This document shows, piece after piece, positions 7,834 to 16,188 of a stretch of DNA of 60,847 bases. Below the pieces are notes generated by a model. It saw only the letters and a list, made by a program, of their open reading frames with translations, did not search any database and was not told where the DNA came from. The position numbers and the translations under genes were made by a program. The stretch covers positions 75,603 to 136,449 of the forward strand of contig JAGPCT010000006.1 of assembly GCA_018057925.1 (NCBI GenBank), given 5' to 3'. This DNA is from Saprospiraceae bacterium (GTDB taxonomy: Bacteria; Bacteroidota; Bacteroidia; Chitinophagales; Saprospiraceae). How positions within the stretch are numbered: the stretch's first letter is position 1; every line of letters starts with the position of its first letter.

Positions 7834-8852
7834 TATTTATCAGGATGAAAATGCAATCCTTTTGTATCGACCGAATAAGGTGCGGGAATATTATTGGTAA
7901 ATAGCATTCCAGTACCCAACCCTTGCGGGTAAAGACAATGTTTGGTCATTGTATATTGGGCAATAGCATTTAAGCCGATATTGCTTTCTAAAGCGGATGT
8001 AATGACCCATTCTCCACCTTGACTTTCTACCGCCTTCATCCATTCGTCAGACGAGGCAAAGCCTCCGATAAGAGCGGGCTTCAGGATTAACATCTGAGGC
8101 TTCACTGTATTCATCAATGCAGCTTTTTGAGATGGCTCAATTAAACCTATCAAGTCTTCATCCAGCGCCACTTTGAATGGGGCTTTTTCCACTATAGCAG
8201 CCATTTCCTGCCACTGTCCGGCTTTGATGGGTTGTTCTATATAATGAATTTCATATCGAGCCAACTGATTCAACTTATCAAGGGCATCATGAACGGGAAA
8301 AGCCCCATTGGCATCCAGTCTAATCTCAACTTCATCGCGACTAAACTCCCTTCTAATGTACCGAATCAATTCCAATTCTGCCTTGAAGTCAATAGCACCG
8401 ACTTTTAGCTTTATTGAGGAATATCCTGCTTTCAACTTATCCAGTATTTGTCGCATCATTTCATCATGCGACCCCATCCATATCAATGCATTAGTGGGGA
8501 TGGTAAAGCCTTTATCGCTTATAACTTCAGGATAAAGAATTCTATTGCACCCACCATTCAAGTCTTTTAACAAAGTTTCAACTCCAAAATAAATAGAAGG
8601 CCATTCATCCAGCGCTGACAAAACACCTTCTCTTTCTTCAGGTAGTCGTTTACAGACTTGTTTTAACTTTTCTTCATATCCAGACCTATCATCATACGAC
8701 AAGCCATGGAATAGATTGCATTCACCAATTGCAACTTTGCCATTGACTTCTAAGAATATAAAGTACGTTATTTTATCTTTTAATACACCGCGAGAGGTGC
8801 CCCCGGGCGTCCTAAAATGAAGTATATATTTCGAATAATAACATCGCATCAA
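7809..8852 (-). CDS. menC: o-Succinylbenzoate synthase (MenC)
   Basis: A 347-residue enolase-superfamily enzyme that dehydrates SHCHC to o-succinylbenzoate, the step before MenE. The barrel motifs are present: SSIKLKVG (catalytic KxK, near residue 150), RLDANGAF (first Mg ligand), YIEQPI (Glu ligand), and VALDEDLIG (Asp ligand) followed by LILKPALIGG (catalytic Lys). The N-terminal capping domain starts YYSKYILHFRTPGGTSRGVL, normal for Bacteroidota MenC. It overlaps menE by 25 bases. The upstream DUF6132-like gene ends only about 50 bases away on the same strand, so the cluster may be transcribed together. Confidence 0.93.
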   Translation of the reverse strand: MMRCYYSKYILHFRTPGGTSRGVLKDKITYFIFLEVNGKVAIGECNLFHGLSYDDRSGYEEKLKQVCKRLPEEREGVLSALDEWPSIYFGVETLLKDLNGGCNRILYPEVISDKGFTIPTNALIWMGSHDEMMRQILDKLKAGYSSIKLKVGAIDFKAELELIRYIRREFSRDEVEIRLDANGAFPVHDALDKLNQLARYEIHYIEQPIKAGQWQEMAAIVEKAPFKVALDEDLIGLIEPSQKAALMNTVKPQMLILKPALIGGFASSDEWMKAVESQGGEWVITSALESNIGLNAIAQYTMTKHCLYPQGLGTGMLFTNNIPAPYSVDTKGLHFHPDKYWDLSQIL

Positions 8853-8903
8853 TATCAGAAGAAGATGGGACTATAGTAAATAAGTAATCTCCGTTTTTCC
8901 ATA

Positions 8904-9095
8904 TTACTTCTTGGTAAACATAGAGAATAAAAGAGCTCCCATTATTCCTCCATAAGCGCTGCTATTCAGAGGTTTCGACGTAATGGCACAATGACCATCG
9001 GCACAACCGACAAAATACCAATAAAAAAATCCGCCAAGGATGCCCAGCAGAGCGCCAATGATTACCAATCTATTGTTCTTAAAAAAACTACCCAT
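8904..9095 (-). CDS. Small two-helix membrane protein, DUF6132-like
   Basis: 63 residues with two hydrophobic helices (VIIGALLGILGGFFYWYFVG and AYGGIMGALLFSMF). They are separated by a loop with the conserved-looking motif GCADGHCAITSKPLNSS, which I recognise from a Bacteroidota family (DUF6132). The two Cys in the loop could form a redox pair or bind a metal on the outer face of the inner membrane. It is the third of three tiny membrane genes in a row on the minus strand (9533-9757, 9219-9449, 8904-9095), just upstream of menC. Such families often accompany rhodanese-like sulfur proteins, but none is present here. Confidence 0.8.
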   Translation of the reverse strand: MGSFFKNNRLVIIGALLGILGGFFYWYFVGCADGHCAITSKPLNSSAYGGIMGALLFSMFTKK

Positions 9096-9218
9096 ATCAT
9101 TAAAATATTTTTCTTATGGAACCAACTCCCTACTTAGCCGTTAGACACTAATCATTTCACAAGAATGGCTATTCATTATTTAAGACAAAACAAATATTTT
9201 TCTCTTAAAAATGGACAA

Positions 9219-9449
9219 CTACTTTACTTCTTCATACGAAATATCATCATTTGTTGGCGCTTTAAATCTACTATTGCGAGGAGCACATGCTGTATTGCAA
9301 CATCCAACATTGAATAATGGCATCAATGTAAAAATACCTCCAACTAAAATGAACAAAAACTCACCACTACGGATACCTTCCACCAAAATAATTCCCCCTA
9401 ATATCAGACGAAGAATTCGGCTAAAATTCCAATTCGATAAAATCTGCAT
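9219..9449 (-). CDS. Small Cys-containing membrane protein, DUF2892-like
   Basis: 76 residues. An N-terminal amphipathic segment (SNWNFSRILRLILGG) is followed by two hydrophobic stretches, then GCCNTACAP just after the second helix and a polar tail (RNSRFKAPTNDDISYEEVK). The layout matches small Bacteroidota membrane proteins related to the YgaP transmembrane domain (DUF2892), in which a Cys cluster follows the helices. The three Cys near the membrane surface suggest thiol or persulfide chemistry, but this is inference. It lies between two other tiny membrane genes on the same strand. A plus-strand frame at 9211-9561 covering the same bases is a shadow. Confidence 0.75.
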   Translation of the reverse strand: MQILSNWNFSRILRLILGGIILVEGIRSGEFLFILVGGIFTLMPLFNVGCCNTACAPRNSRFKAPTNDDISYEEVK

Positions 9450-9532
9450 ATTTAATTATCCAATATATTTAAGAAATAGAAATACTCACGATATCTATCA
9501 ACTATTAAATGAAATTCCAGAGAATTTGTTTA

Positions 9533-9757
9533 TCACTCTGCCGTTTTGGGACTTTCTTTGACCTTACACGTACTAATTCCAAACATCCAGTAAATAGGGC
9601 AAAATGAAATGTAGGATGTCAGGGCAAATATCAAAGCAAAAGTCACTAAAAGTAGGGAAAGACCACCGGTAATGGTATGCGTCAGATAAAGCACTAATAC
9701 CACTGCAGCAAAAAGTGTTCGAATAAATTTGTCAGTTGTACCCATATTTTTTTTCAT
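9533..9757 (-). CDS. YgaP-like inner-membrane protein (DUF2892)
   Basis: 74 residues beginning MKKNMGTTDKFIRTLFAAVV, a hallmark start of DUF2892 proteins (the membrane part of the YgaP rhodanese). Two helices follow, then the segment SYISFCPIYWMFGISTCKV, with the typical CPIY...G..TC arrangement. In YgaP the equivalent helices anchor a sulfurtransferase domain. Here the protein is the membrane part alone. It is the first gene of the three-gene set running toward menC. The 220 bases upstream to the outer-membrane protein gene show no consensus promoter. Confidence 0.85.
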   Translation of the reverse strand: MKKNMGTTDKFIRTLFAAVVLVLYLTHTITGGLSLLLVTFALIFALTSYISFCPIYWMFGISTCKVKESPKTAE

Positions 9758-9976
9758 ATCGTTCTATTTAAAGGTTTGATTGTATTAATTTTACAAAAGA
9801 AATAACTTTAATTTTGTTCTATGGGTAAAGTTATTAAAAATAAATAACAATTTAAAATTTTCTTCTAATTAAGTCATTCATCTATCCACACAATCCCTGT
9901 TTTGTTATAGTAAAACCTCGAATGACGAATAGGGTTGAAAAATAAGATTTATTATACTTGGCTTTACCGCTGATTT

Positions 9977-12900
9977 CTAAAAATAAGCTTTTACACTTGC
10001 TCTTCCGGTATGCACTGCATCCGCACCTTCCGACTTTCTACCGTCATAACCGAAATTTAGTTGGACATTATTTTTTAAAGTCAAGTCATAATTGATCGAC
10101 CACAAGTAATTGCGCCCATTTTTCAAACCTTCCAGCATTGCAAATTCCACAGCAGAATTTCTAATTCCATCGTATTTTATAAGAGACATGGTCGCTGCGA
10201 TCCTCAAACTCGATTTTGCATCCCTATTAAAGTCAAATTTCATCCCCAGATCATTGGATTTAGAACGTTCAAAATGAGGGGCAATTCGATTTTGTTGTAG
10301 TAGATATCGATAACTGACAGAAAGGCGATAATCTCCATCAATAATCCATAAAAACTCAGGCTTTATCTCTCCTATACGGATGGAAAAATTATTCAATTTA
10401 AAGGCAGCCGATTCAGAATCACTATATTTGTATGCTCTATTCAGATTTAGCATAAGCATAAAGGGAATGCCGATATTGTACCTTCCCATAAATCCAAACA
10501 CATCATTCCTACGTCTTTCATAACCCGTAACAAGTATATTGCGGGCGTTATTTGTATTGACCGTCCATTGGAGCTCAAATATCGGATCACCTCTTTTAAA
10601 GAAAAATGTATGTCTAAAATTTTGGTTGAAAGTAACCAATGAGGAATCGGGAACATCTGAATAAAACGGATTCCAAAAACCTTTAGCTGTATTTTCTTTT
10701 ATCTTACGCTCAAATCGAAAACTTGACTGGGAAGAAATTTTGTTCAAAAAAACTTGAAATGAATTTTTCCCACCACTTTTACCTTGCCACCTGAGGCTCT
10801 GATTGAATGAAGTATTCAGCGTGGGGACAAATTGATTAGAAAGAATATTGATGCGCGTAAAATTACGCATTTCAGGAAATCCTTCTGTCGTAAACTCATT
10901 GACTTGTTGTATCGAATCCCCATTAAAGTCAATCCAAACATACTGGCCAGTACCGGGCTGGACGGCTATATAATTGAATTCCGTTTTCTGTTCTCTTCCG
11001 GAACTAACTTCAAACAATGTATTGCCTGTCAATCGATTTTTTATAGTAGAAAAGATATAATCCATCTGTCCAAGGTAAGTATTTTTGGCTGTCAACTTTA
11101 GGGAGCTATTCTGTCGATCTATTTCAAATGTCCTGATTGTGGTCGTTATGTTAAGTGCTGATTGCCCTTTGCCCTTAATCCCTATTTTCGCTCCATAATC
11201 AGTGGCATGATTTACGAGCTGAAAGTCAGTCGTATAGGGCATATAATCATTGCGTCGCTGAATATAAAGTTCAGAAATAAAGTTCTTTGAAAACTCATTT
11301 TTGGCAGCCAGTTTTATCACTTGAAATGCATAAGATGTTGCCAACAATGTATCGACAGCTAAGCTTTCTCTCTGGTTTAATTCTGCTTGATAAGTAGCCA
11401 TTAGCGTAAGCCCACCCATACGTGGAATTGCCTGTGAAACAATAAAATTAGGTCTAAAAAATGTAGCCTTCTCTATGGAATTTTGGGTATTAAGATTACT
11501 TATTTCAGCCTTAAAACCCGTTTTTTTTGTTTGAAAGTCCAATAAAGTTTCATGTTTTAAAGCTTTGAAATTGTCCGGTTGAAATAATCCTGACAACGAA
11601 TAGTTAAATTTAAATTTAGATCCTATCCGTTGATTCAAAAACATCTTAACATACTGCTGTGACTTATTCTGCAGTCCGGACAGATTCCAATCCCGATTAA
11701 ACTCCTGACTTCTATATGGCGTAATGGGCTTAAAGCGAAAATCGACCTTCTCATAAATACCACCAATATCGGCCTTCCATTTTCTTTTTTTTGAAAAAAC
11801 CATATTTCTTTTAATTGCATTCAAGTACAAGCCGAGTCCATAATTATCTCCATCATCCCGAATAGAAAAAAGGTTATTGTCCGCTCCTGAGACAGCAGCT
11901 TCAACCGTTATTACCGTATTGGAATCCGGAGTAAATCCAGCTCCCGCTGTAAACATTTGTTTGCGGATGGGTGCGGCAAGGCTGGTCAAAGGCTGATATT
12001 GCCCCAAAGGCCTACCATTGGCATCTTCACCAACAAATCGATATATTCTACCATTAATGCCTTCATTTGACCTGATGTAATGACCATTACCCTGACCAAC
12101 ATCTTTGAAGTCTGCAACATACCGCTTACTACCTTCACGCCAAGGGAAAGACAGAAATGCAAACTGTTTCAGATTAATTACAGTATCTTTCAAGCTATAA
12201 GAAACAATATAACTCGTATTGGATGGCTCAATCTCACGAATTGAATTAACCAACTTACTTGAAATACTATCTCCTGACTCAGCCAACACAACCTTATCTT
12301 CTTCACTCAACTCCCTTCCTCTTGTTGAATTCTTCCCATCCTGCTCATTGAAAGCATTTACCTGAAAATCCCATTTCGGAAGTTTATAGTGGACATTGAG
12401 ATTGGCAAATGAGCGCAAATACTGTTGGTTGGAATACTCATACTCAACAACAATACGTGAATCTTTGGTAACAATTACTGAAGGCATAAAGGTTAGTTCT
12501 CCACTATTATAATCGATAATGTAATCCCTATCAAAGCCTCTTGTTCGGATTATTCCATCGATATACACACGTTCAGTTCCCGCCAATATCACGACAAATG
12601 TTTCTCCTTCTGCCCCCGGCAAGCGATATGGACCCTGATTACCTTCTGTAACATTTAGTGTATATCGATTGAATTTCCCTTTAGTTATTGCTAAGCCGCC
12701 TGAAGTCGTTAATTTTCCCTTTTTTAAAGTGGATGTATTGGTAGCTTGTACTCCTTGAAGTTTTTTAAAATAGTTCAAAAAATAACCGGGTGGTTTTTGG
12801 ATTTCAAAATCACCAACAGTCAAACTATTGTTTTTATTGGACAAGACAATGTACACCTTGTCAAACTCTTGAAGTTGTTGCGAATTTCCTTCCGGTTGGA

Positions 12901-13489
12901 TTGGGATAGAATTATCTGATAATGCACCAGCAATTTTGATATCATCACCCAACTCACCGGTCAATTGTAGATTAAATGCGCTGTTGAGTGTCAGGCTCTG
13001 TGTATTACCCAACGATACACCTCTTGTGAATGCACCTCTATAGTTGATAGTATTGGGACTTGAAATAAGCGGTGACGAGCTCATACTCAACATACGTTCA
13101 GACAATGTAGGATCCCACTTTTCCATAATAATCGAAGTATCTAATAACCTATATGGACTTCCCGCCAATCCGGAAAAAATCCGATACGAAAGTTTTACCT
13201 TCCTATTTGCTAAACTATCAGGCAAAGGCTTGAGCTGAACTATTTCCTTCTGACCTATCCCAAAGTAAGAATTCAACACAATCGAATTATTGTCAAAAGC
13301 TGTAAAAACAACTGTTTCCGGCACCGGCAATTCCAACAGTTGTTGCGGAAGACTATCCGGATAAAAAACAAAACTTCGACTACTCTGTAAGGGTGCCATC
13401 ACTTGCGCCTCTGCATCAATATACATCCCACCCATCAGCCAAATGCATAAGGGAATTAAAATGAACTTATTAGGCAACGAAAACAACAA
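9977..13489 (-). CDS. Large outer-membrane beta-barrel-like protein, unknown function
   Basis: A 1170-residue exported protein. A signal sequence (FILIPLCIWLMGGMYIDAEAQ) ends near residue 30. An N-terminal soluble region of about 150 residues precedes repeated amphipathic beta-strands rich in Asn, Ser, Tyr and Phe to the end, as in outer-membrane barrels. Recognisable stretches include SLTLNSAFNLQLTGELGDDI, EFDKVYIVLSNKNNSLTVGD and DYIIDYNSGELTFMPS (an Ig-like or plug-like region). No TonB box or SusC signature was found, and the last residues (ASVKAYF) end in Phe, as barrels do. It lies about 120 bases downstream of tsaD on the same strand. Could be a SprA-distant or generic surface barrel; not assigned. 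Confidence 0.8.
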   Translation of the reverse strand: MLFSLPNKFILIPLCIWLMGGMYIDAEAQVMAPLQSSRSFVFYPDSLPQQLLELPVPETVVFTAFDNNSIVLNSYFGIGQKEIVQLKPLPDSLANRKVKLSYRIFSGLAGSPYRLLDTSIIMEKWDPTLSERMLSMSSSPLISSPNTINYRGAFTRGVSLGNTQSLTLNSAFNLQLTGELGDDIKIAGALSDNSIPIQPEGNSQQLQEFDKVYIVLSNKNNSLTVGDFEIQKPPGYFLNYFKKLQGVQATNTSTLKKGKLTTSGGLAITKGKFNRYTLNVTEGNQGPYRLPGAEGETFVVILAGTERVYIDGIIRTRGFDRDYIIDYNSGELTFMPSVIVTKDSRIVVEYEYSNQQYLRSFANLNVHYKLPKWDFQVNAFNEQDGKNSTRGRELSEEDKVVLAESGDSISSKLVNSIREIEPSNTSYIVSYSLKDTVINLKQFAFLSFPWREGSKRYVADFKDVGQGNGHYIRSNEGINGRIYRFVGEDANGRPLGQYQPLTSLAAPIRKQMFTAGAGFTPDSNTVITVEAAVSGADNNLFSIRDDGDNYGLGLYLNAIKRNMVFSKKRKWKADIGGIYEKVDFRFKPITPYRSQEFNRDWNLSGLQNKSQQYVKMFLNQRIGSKFKFNYSLSGLFQPDNFKALKHETLLDFQTKKTGFKAEISNLNTQNSIEKATFFRPNFIVSQAIPRMGGLTLMATYQAELNQRESLAVDTLLATSYAFQVIKLAAKNEFSKNFISELYIQRRNDYMPYTTDFQLVNHATDYGAKIGIKGKGQSALNITTTIRTFEIDRQNSSLKLTAKNTYLGQMDYIFSTIKNRLTGNTLFEVSSGREQKTEFNYIAVQPGTGQYVWIDFNGDSIQQVNEFTTEGFPEMRNFTRINILSNQFVPTLNTSFNQSLRWQGKSGGKNSFQVFLNKISSQSSFRFERKIKENTAKGFWNPFYSDVPDSSLVTFNQNFRHTFFFKRGDPIFELQWTVNTNNARNILVTGYERRRNDVFGFMGRYNIGIPFMLMLNLNRAYKYSDSESAAFKLNNFSIRIGEIKPEFLWIIDGDYRLSVSYRYLLQQNRIAPHFERSKSNDLGMKFDFNRDAKSSLRIAATMSLIKYDGIRNSAVEFAMLEGLKNGRNYLWSINYDLTLKNNVQLNFGYDGRKSEGADAVHTGRASVKAYF

Positions 13490-13613
13490 ATAAATCTAAT
13501 TTAACTAAAGCCCTAAAATAACGAATATTTATACACTCTAGGTATTTACCACCATATGCACTTATCCATGAAGATCTTTCAGATAGAATCCGATCCTTTA
13601 TCTATTGACAAGC

Positions 13614-14609
13614 CTATACCTTGGCACTCGCTTGAATATGTTGATCGGCAAATAATCCTGATCTGTACTTAAAATAAGCTTGTTGCCCTATCATAGCCGC
13701 ATTATCGGTACAATAGGAAATTTTAGGAATGTAAATATTCCATCCATCCGTATCCCGCTTGTCTGCCATCGCTTTTCTCAATGCACTATTGGCTGCAACG
13801 CCCCCGGCTAGGGCGACTTCTCGAATATCATACTGATCGACTGCTTTGCTAAGCTTATTCATCAGGATACTCACAATACGTTGTTGTACCGAAGCACACA
13901 AATCATGTATGTTTTGTTGAATAAATTGAGGATTCTTATCCATTTCTTTCTTCAGAAAATACAGAATAGCTGTTTTTAATCCACTAAAACTAAAATCGAG
14001 ATTCGGTATATTGGGTTCAGTAAACGTAAATATTGCCTGTCCTTGTTGAGCCATCCTATCCATAATAGGTCCGGAAGGATAATCAAGTCCCAATATTTTT
14101 CCGGTCTTATCAAAAGCTTCACCTGCAGCATCATCTATTGTTGAACCAATTATCTCAACATTTAAATAATCCCTTACAATGCTAATCTGTGTATGACCAC
14201 CGCTGACAGTCAAACACAAAAAAGGGAAACTAGGCTTGGGGTCGTCAATAAAATTAGCCATAATATGTGCATCCATGTGATTGACATCAATAATGGGCAG
14301 ATCCATTGCCAATGAAACCGACTTTGCAAAGGAAACACCTACATGCAATGAACCCAACAATCCCGGAGCACGCGTGATAGCAACAGCGTTGACTTCTCTA
14401 AGACTTATTTGAGCATCATCAAGAGCTTTACGTACGACGGGCATTATCAAGCGCAAATGTTCTCGAGACGCCACTTCAGGCACTACACCGCCCCATAAGG
14501 CGTGCTTGTCTTGTGAAGAAACCACATTGGACAACACCTTCCCATCACTGATAATTGCCGCAGAAGTATCATCACACGAGCTCTCAATAGCTAAAATATT
14601 AATAGACAT
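13614..14609 (-). CDS. tsaD: tRNA threonylcarbamoyladenosine transferase TsaD
   Basis: A 331-residue ASKHA-fold enzyme (Kae1/Gcp/YgjD family) that, with TsaB and TsaE, transfers the threonylcarbamoyl group to A37 of ANN-decoding tRNAs. The start MSINILAIESSCDDTSAAII is the family signature. The iron-binding motif NHMDAHI has His at residues 111 and 115. The nucleotide-binding motifs LTVSGGHTQI and VALAGGVAANSALR and the final metal Asp in SYCTDNAAM are all present. Full length. The ATG is 18-25 bases from a minus-strand -7 box (14627-14634). It is divergent from the DUF3822-like gene. Confidence 0.97.
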   Translation of the reverse strand: MSINILAIESSCDDTSAAIISDGKVLSNVVSSQDKHALWGGVVPEVASREHLRLIMPVVRKALDDAQISLREVNAVAITRAPGLLGSLHVGVSFAKSVSLAMDLPIIDVNHMDAHIMANFIDDPKPSFPFLCLTVSGGHTQISIVRDYLNVEIIGSTIDDAAGEAFDKTGKILGLDYPSGPIMDRMAQQGQAIFTFTEPNIPNLDFSFSGLKTAILYFLKKEMDKNPQFIQQNIHDLCASVQQRIVSILMNKLSKAVDQYDIREVALAGGVAANSALRKAMADKRDTDGWNIYIPKISYCTDNAAMIGQQAYFKYRSGLFADQHIQASAKV

Positions 14610-14626
14610 TTCAAAAAATTAATCTG

Positions 14627-14634
14627 CAAATTTA
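14627..14634 (-). promoter_or_regulatory. -7 box TAAATTTG for tsaD
   Basis: The reverse complement of CAAATTTA matches TAnnTTTG, 18 bases before the tsaD start codon. It lies against the start region of the divergent DUF3822-like gene at 14640. Confidence 0.5.
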
Positions 14635-14639
14635 CAAGA

Positions 14640-15539
14640 ATGTATTATAGTAAAAGAAATTGTATTAATATTGTGTCGCATCAATGTCATAAACATAGGA
14701 AAGTGCCACAGCTCATAACGGAATATAAAAATCAGAACTCAGGTATCATCAATACCTATGACTGCGACCTACTTATATTGAATGAAAACAAGTATCTGAC
14801 TTATTGTATCATCAATAAAGATCAGCAATATGAAATTTTAAGAGAATATAAAATGTCTCCTGACGAGCATTTTAATGACTTTCATACCAAGGTTCTGGAA
14901 TATGATGAATACCTACGTAATGGCTTCAAATCCGTTAAAATAAGCATTTCCAATAAAAGACTGGTTTTAGTGCCGGGAGCTGTGTTCCGACGTGAACAAA
15001 GTGTTCATTATCTTGAAAACAGCGCACCTATATGGTCAACTGATGAAGTCAAGGTGGATTATTTGGAAAAACAGGATATCCGGTTGATATATGCATTTAG
15101 AACATCCGTTTATCAGATGTACAAAGGATTGTACCCCAACAGCACTATGGAAAATGCTCTTAGCAGTTACATTACACACGTGGATCGTATTGTAAGCAGC
15201 ATGGATCCGGGGTATAAAGTATATGTAAATGCTCTATACGACACTTTGTATATTGTCGTTTTCCGCAATGAACAATTGGCTTATGCCAATGTATATGAGT
15301 TTACAACAGCTGAAGATTTTCTATATTATATCATGTTGATATACAAAGAATTTCAATTGGATCAGGAAAAAACTCCTACCTTCATATCGGGAAAGATGGA
15401 TTCCCATTCAAAGCTCCATGATTTGATAAGCCGTTATATTCGCAATCTTCACTTTTTACAGCAAAACACCTCCGGAGAAGTTGGTATTGAAGGCTTACCG
15501 GAACACATTTATTTTGATTTATTTTCTCTGAGAGCATGA
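14640..15539 (+). CDS. DUF3822 family protein
   Basis: A 299-residue cytosolic protein resembling the Bacteroidota family DUF3822, which has an actin-like (ASKHA-like) fold and commonly sits next to rsmD. The conserved-looking core runs from CDLLILNENKYLTYCI (near residue 43) through LVPGAVFR, LIYAFRT and YVNALYDTLYIVVF to the C-terminus. The first ~30 residues (MYYSKRNCINIVSHQC...) look unlike the family. A GTG at 14703, preceded by taggaaa, is a plausible alternative start. The stop codon region overlaps the rsmD start by 4 bases (ATGA), implying coupled translation. Function unknown; proximity to tsaD and rsmD suggests a link to RNA modification, by context only. Confidence 0.85.
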   Translation: MYYSKRNCINIVSHQCHKHRKVPQLITEYKNQNSGIINTYDCDLLILNENKYLTYCIINKDQQYEILREYKMSPDEHFNDFHTKVLEYDEYLRNGFKSVKISISNKRLVLVPGAVFRREQSVHYLENSAPIWSTDEVKVDYLEKQDIRLIYAFRTSVYQMYKGLYPNSTMENALSSYITHVDRIVSSMDPGYKVYVNALYDTLYIVVFRNEQLAYANVYEFTTAEDFLYYIMLIYKEFQLDQEKTPTFISGKMDSHSKLHDLISRYIRNLHFLQQNTSGEVGIEGLPEHIYFDLFSLRA

Positions 15540-16075
15540 GAATTATTTCAGGAAGATTCGGCGGAAGGAGATTTTATCCTCCGGCTGACAAATGGCCTAC
15601 TCGACCCACCACAGATATTGCCAAAGAAGGCCTCTTTAATGTCCTGAATAACCTTTTAGACTGGGAAAGCGTCAAGATGCTGGATTTATTTGGAGGAACC
15701 GGCAATCATTGCTATGAATTTATCTCTCGAGGTTGTATGGATGCCACCTATGTTGATAAATTTATGGGATGTATCCGATTTGTACATGAATTAAGACAAA
15801 AATTAAACCTCGAAAAAGAGCTTACTATTGTAAAATCCGATGTGTTTAAATATATAAACGCATGCAATCAACAATATGATTACATCTTTGCCGGTCCGCC
15901 ATATCCGCTACCCAATATACCTGAAATTCCAGATCTTATATTTGAAAAAAAACTACTCAAACCAGACAGCTTATTTGTTATGGAAACCAATCAGGAACAC
16001 GATTTTCATGCTCATCCCCATTTTATTCAGTTAAAAAAATATGGAACAACCTATTTTTGGTTTTTTAAATCGTGA
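15536..16075 (+). CDS. rsmD: 16S rRNA (guanine966-N2)-methyltransferase-like, RsmD family
   Basis: A 179-residue SAM-dependent methyltransferase whose relatives modify G966 of 16S rRNA. Start MRIISGRFGGRRFYPPADKWPTRPTTD..KEGLFNVL is typical. SAM-binding motif I is MLDLFGGTGN (about residues 50-60), followed by YEFISRGC and YVDK. The catalytic motif, normally (D/N)PPY or DPPF, reads FAGPPYP here: the first residue is Gly (codon GGT, one base from GAT). The rest of the fold is complete, so either activity is altered or this branch tolerates Gly. It overlaps the DUF3822-like gene by 4 bases (ATGA). Confidence 0.9.
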   Translation: MRIISGRFGGRRFYPPADKWPTRPTTDIAKEGLFNVLNNLLDWESVKMLDLFGGTGNHCYEFISRGCMDATYVDKFMGCIRFVHELRQKLNLEKELTIVKSDVFKYINACNQQYDYIFAGPPYPLPNIPEIPDLIFEKKLLKPDSLFVMETNQEHDFHAHPHFIQLKKYGTTYFWFFKS

Positions 16076-16082
16076 TAAACCA

Positions 16083-16111
16083 CGGTTTCAGCATTAGAAA
16101 AGGCGAAACCG
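16083..16111. terminator. Inverted repeat after rsmD
   Basis: CGGTTTC (16083-16089) pairs exactly with GAAACCG (16105-16111) across a 15-base loop. It lies directly after the rsmD stop in a convergent gap. There is no T-run, so terminator strength is uncertain. Confidence 0.4.
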
Positions 16112-16188
16112 ATAAACAATTGGCACCTCGTATTTTCCTCATTATCAAATCATTCGGCTTGGGAAAATCTTGATTACTGAATTCAGAA

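Noticed and set aside
16150-16185. CTTGATT/AATCAAG inverted repeat near the end of the HTH gene as another copy of the hairpin repeat
   Set aside because: Shares only TACTGAATTC-like bases with hairpin 3; too short to assign to the family.
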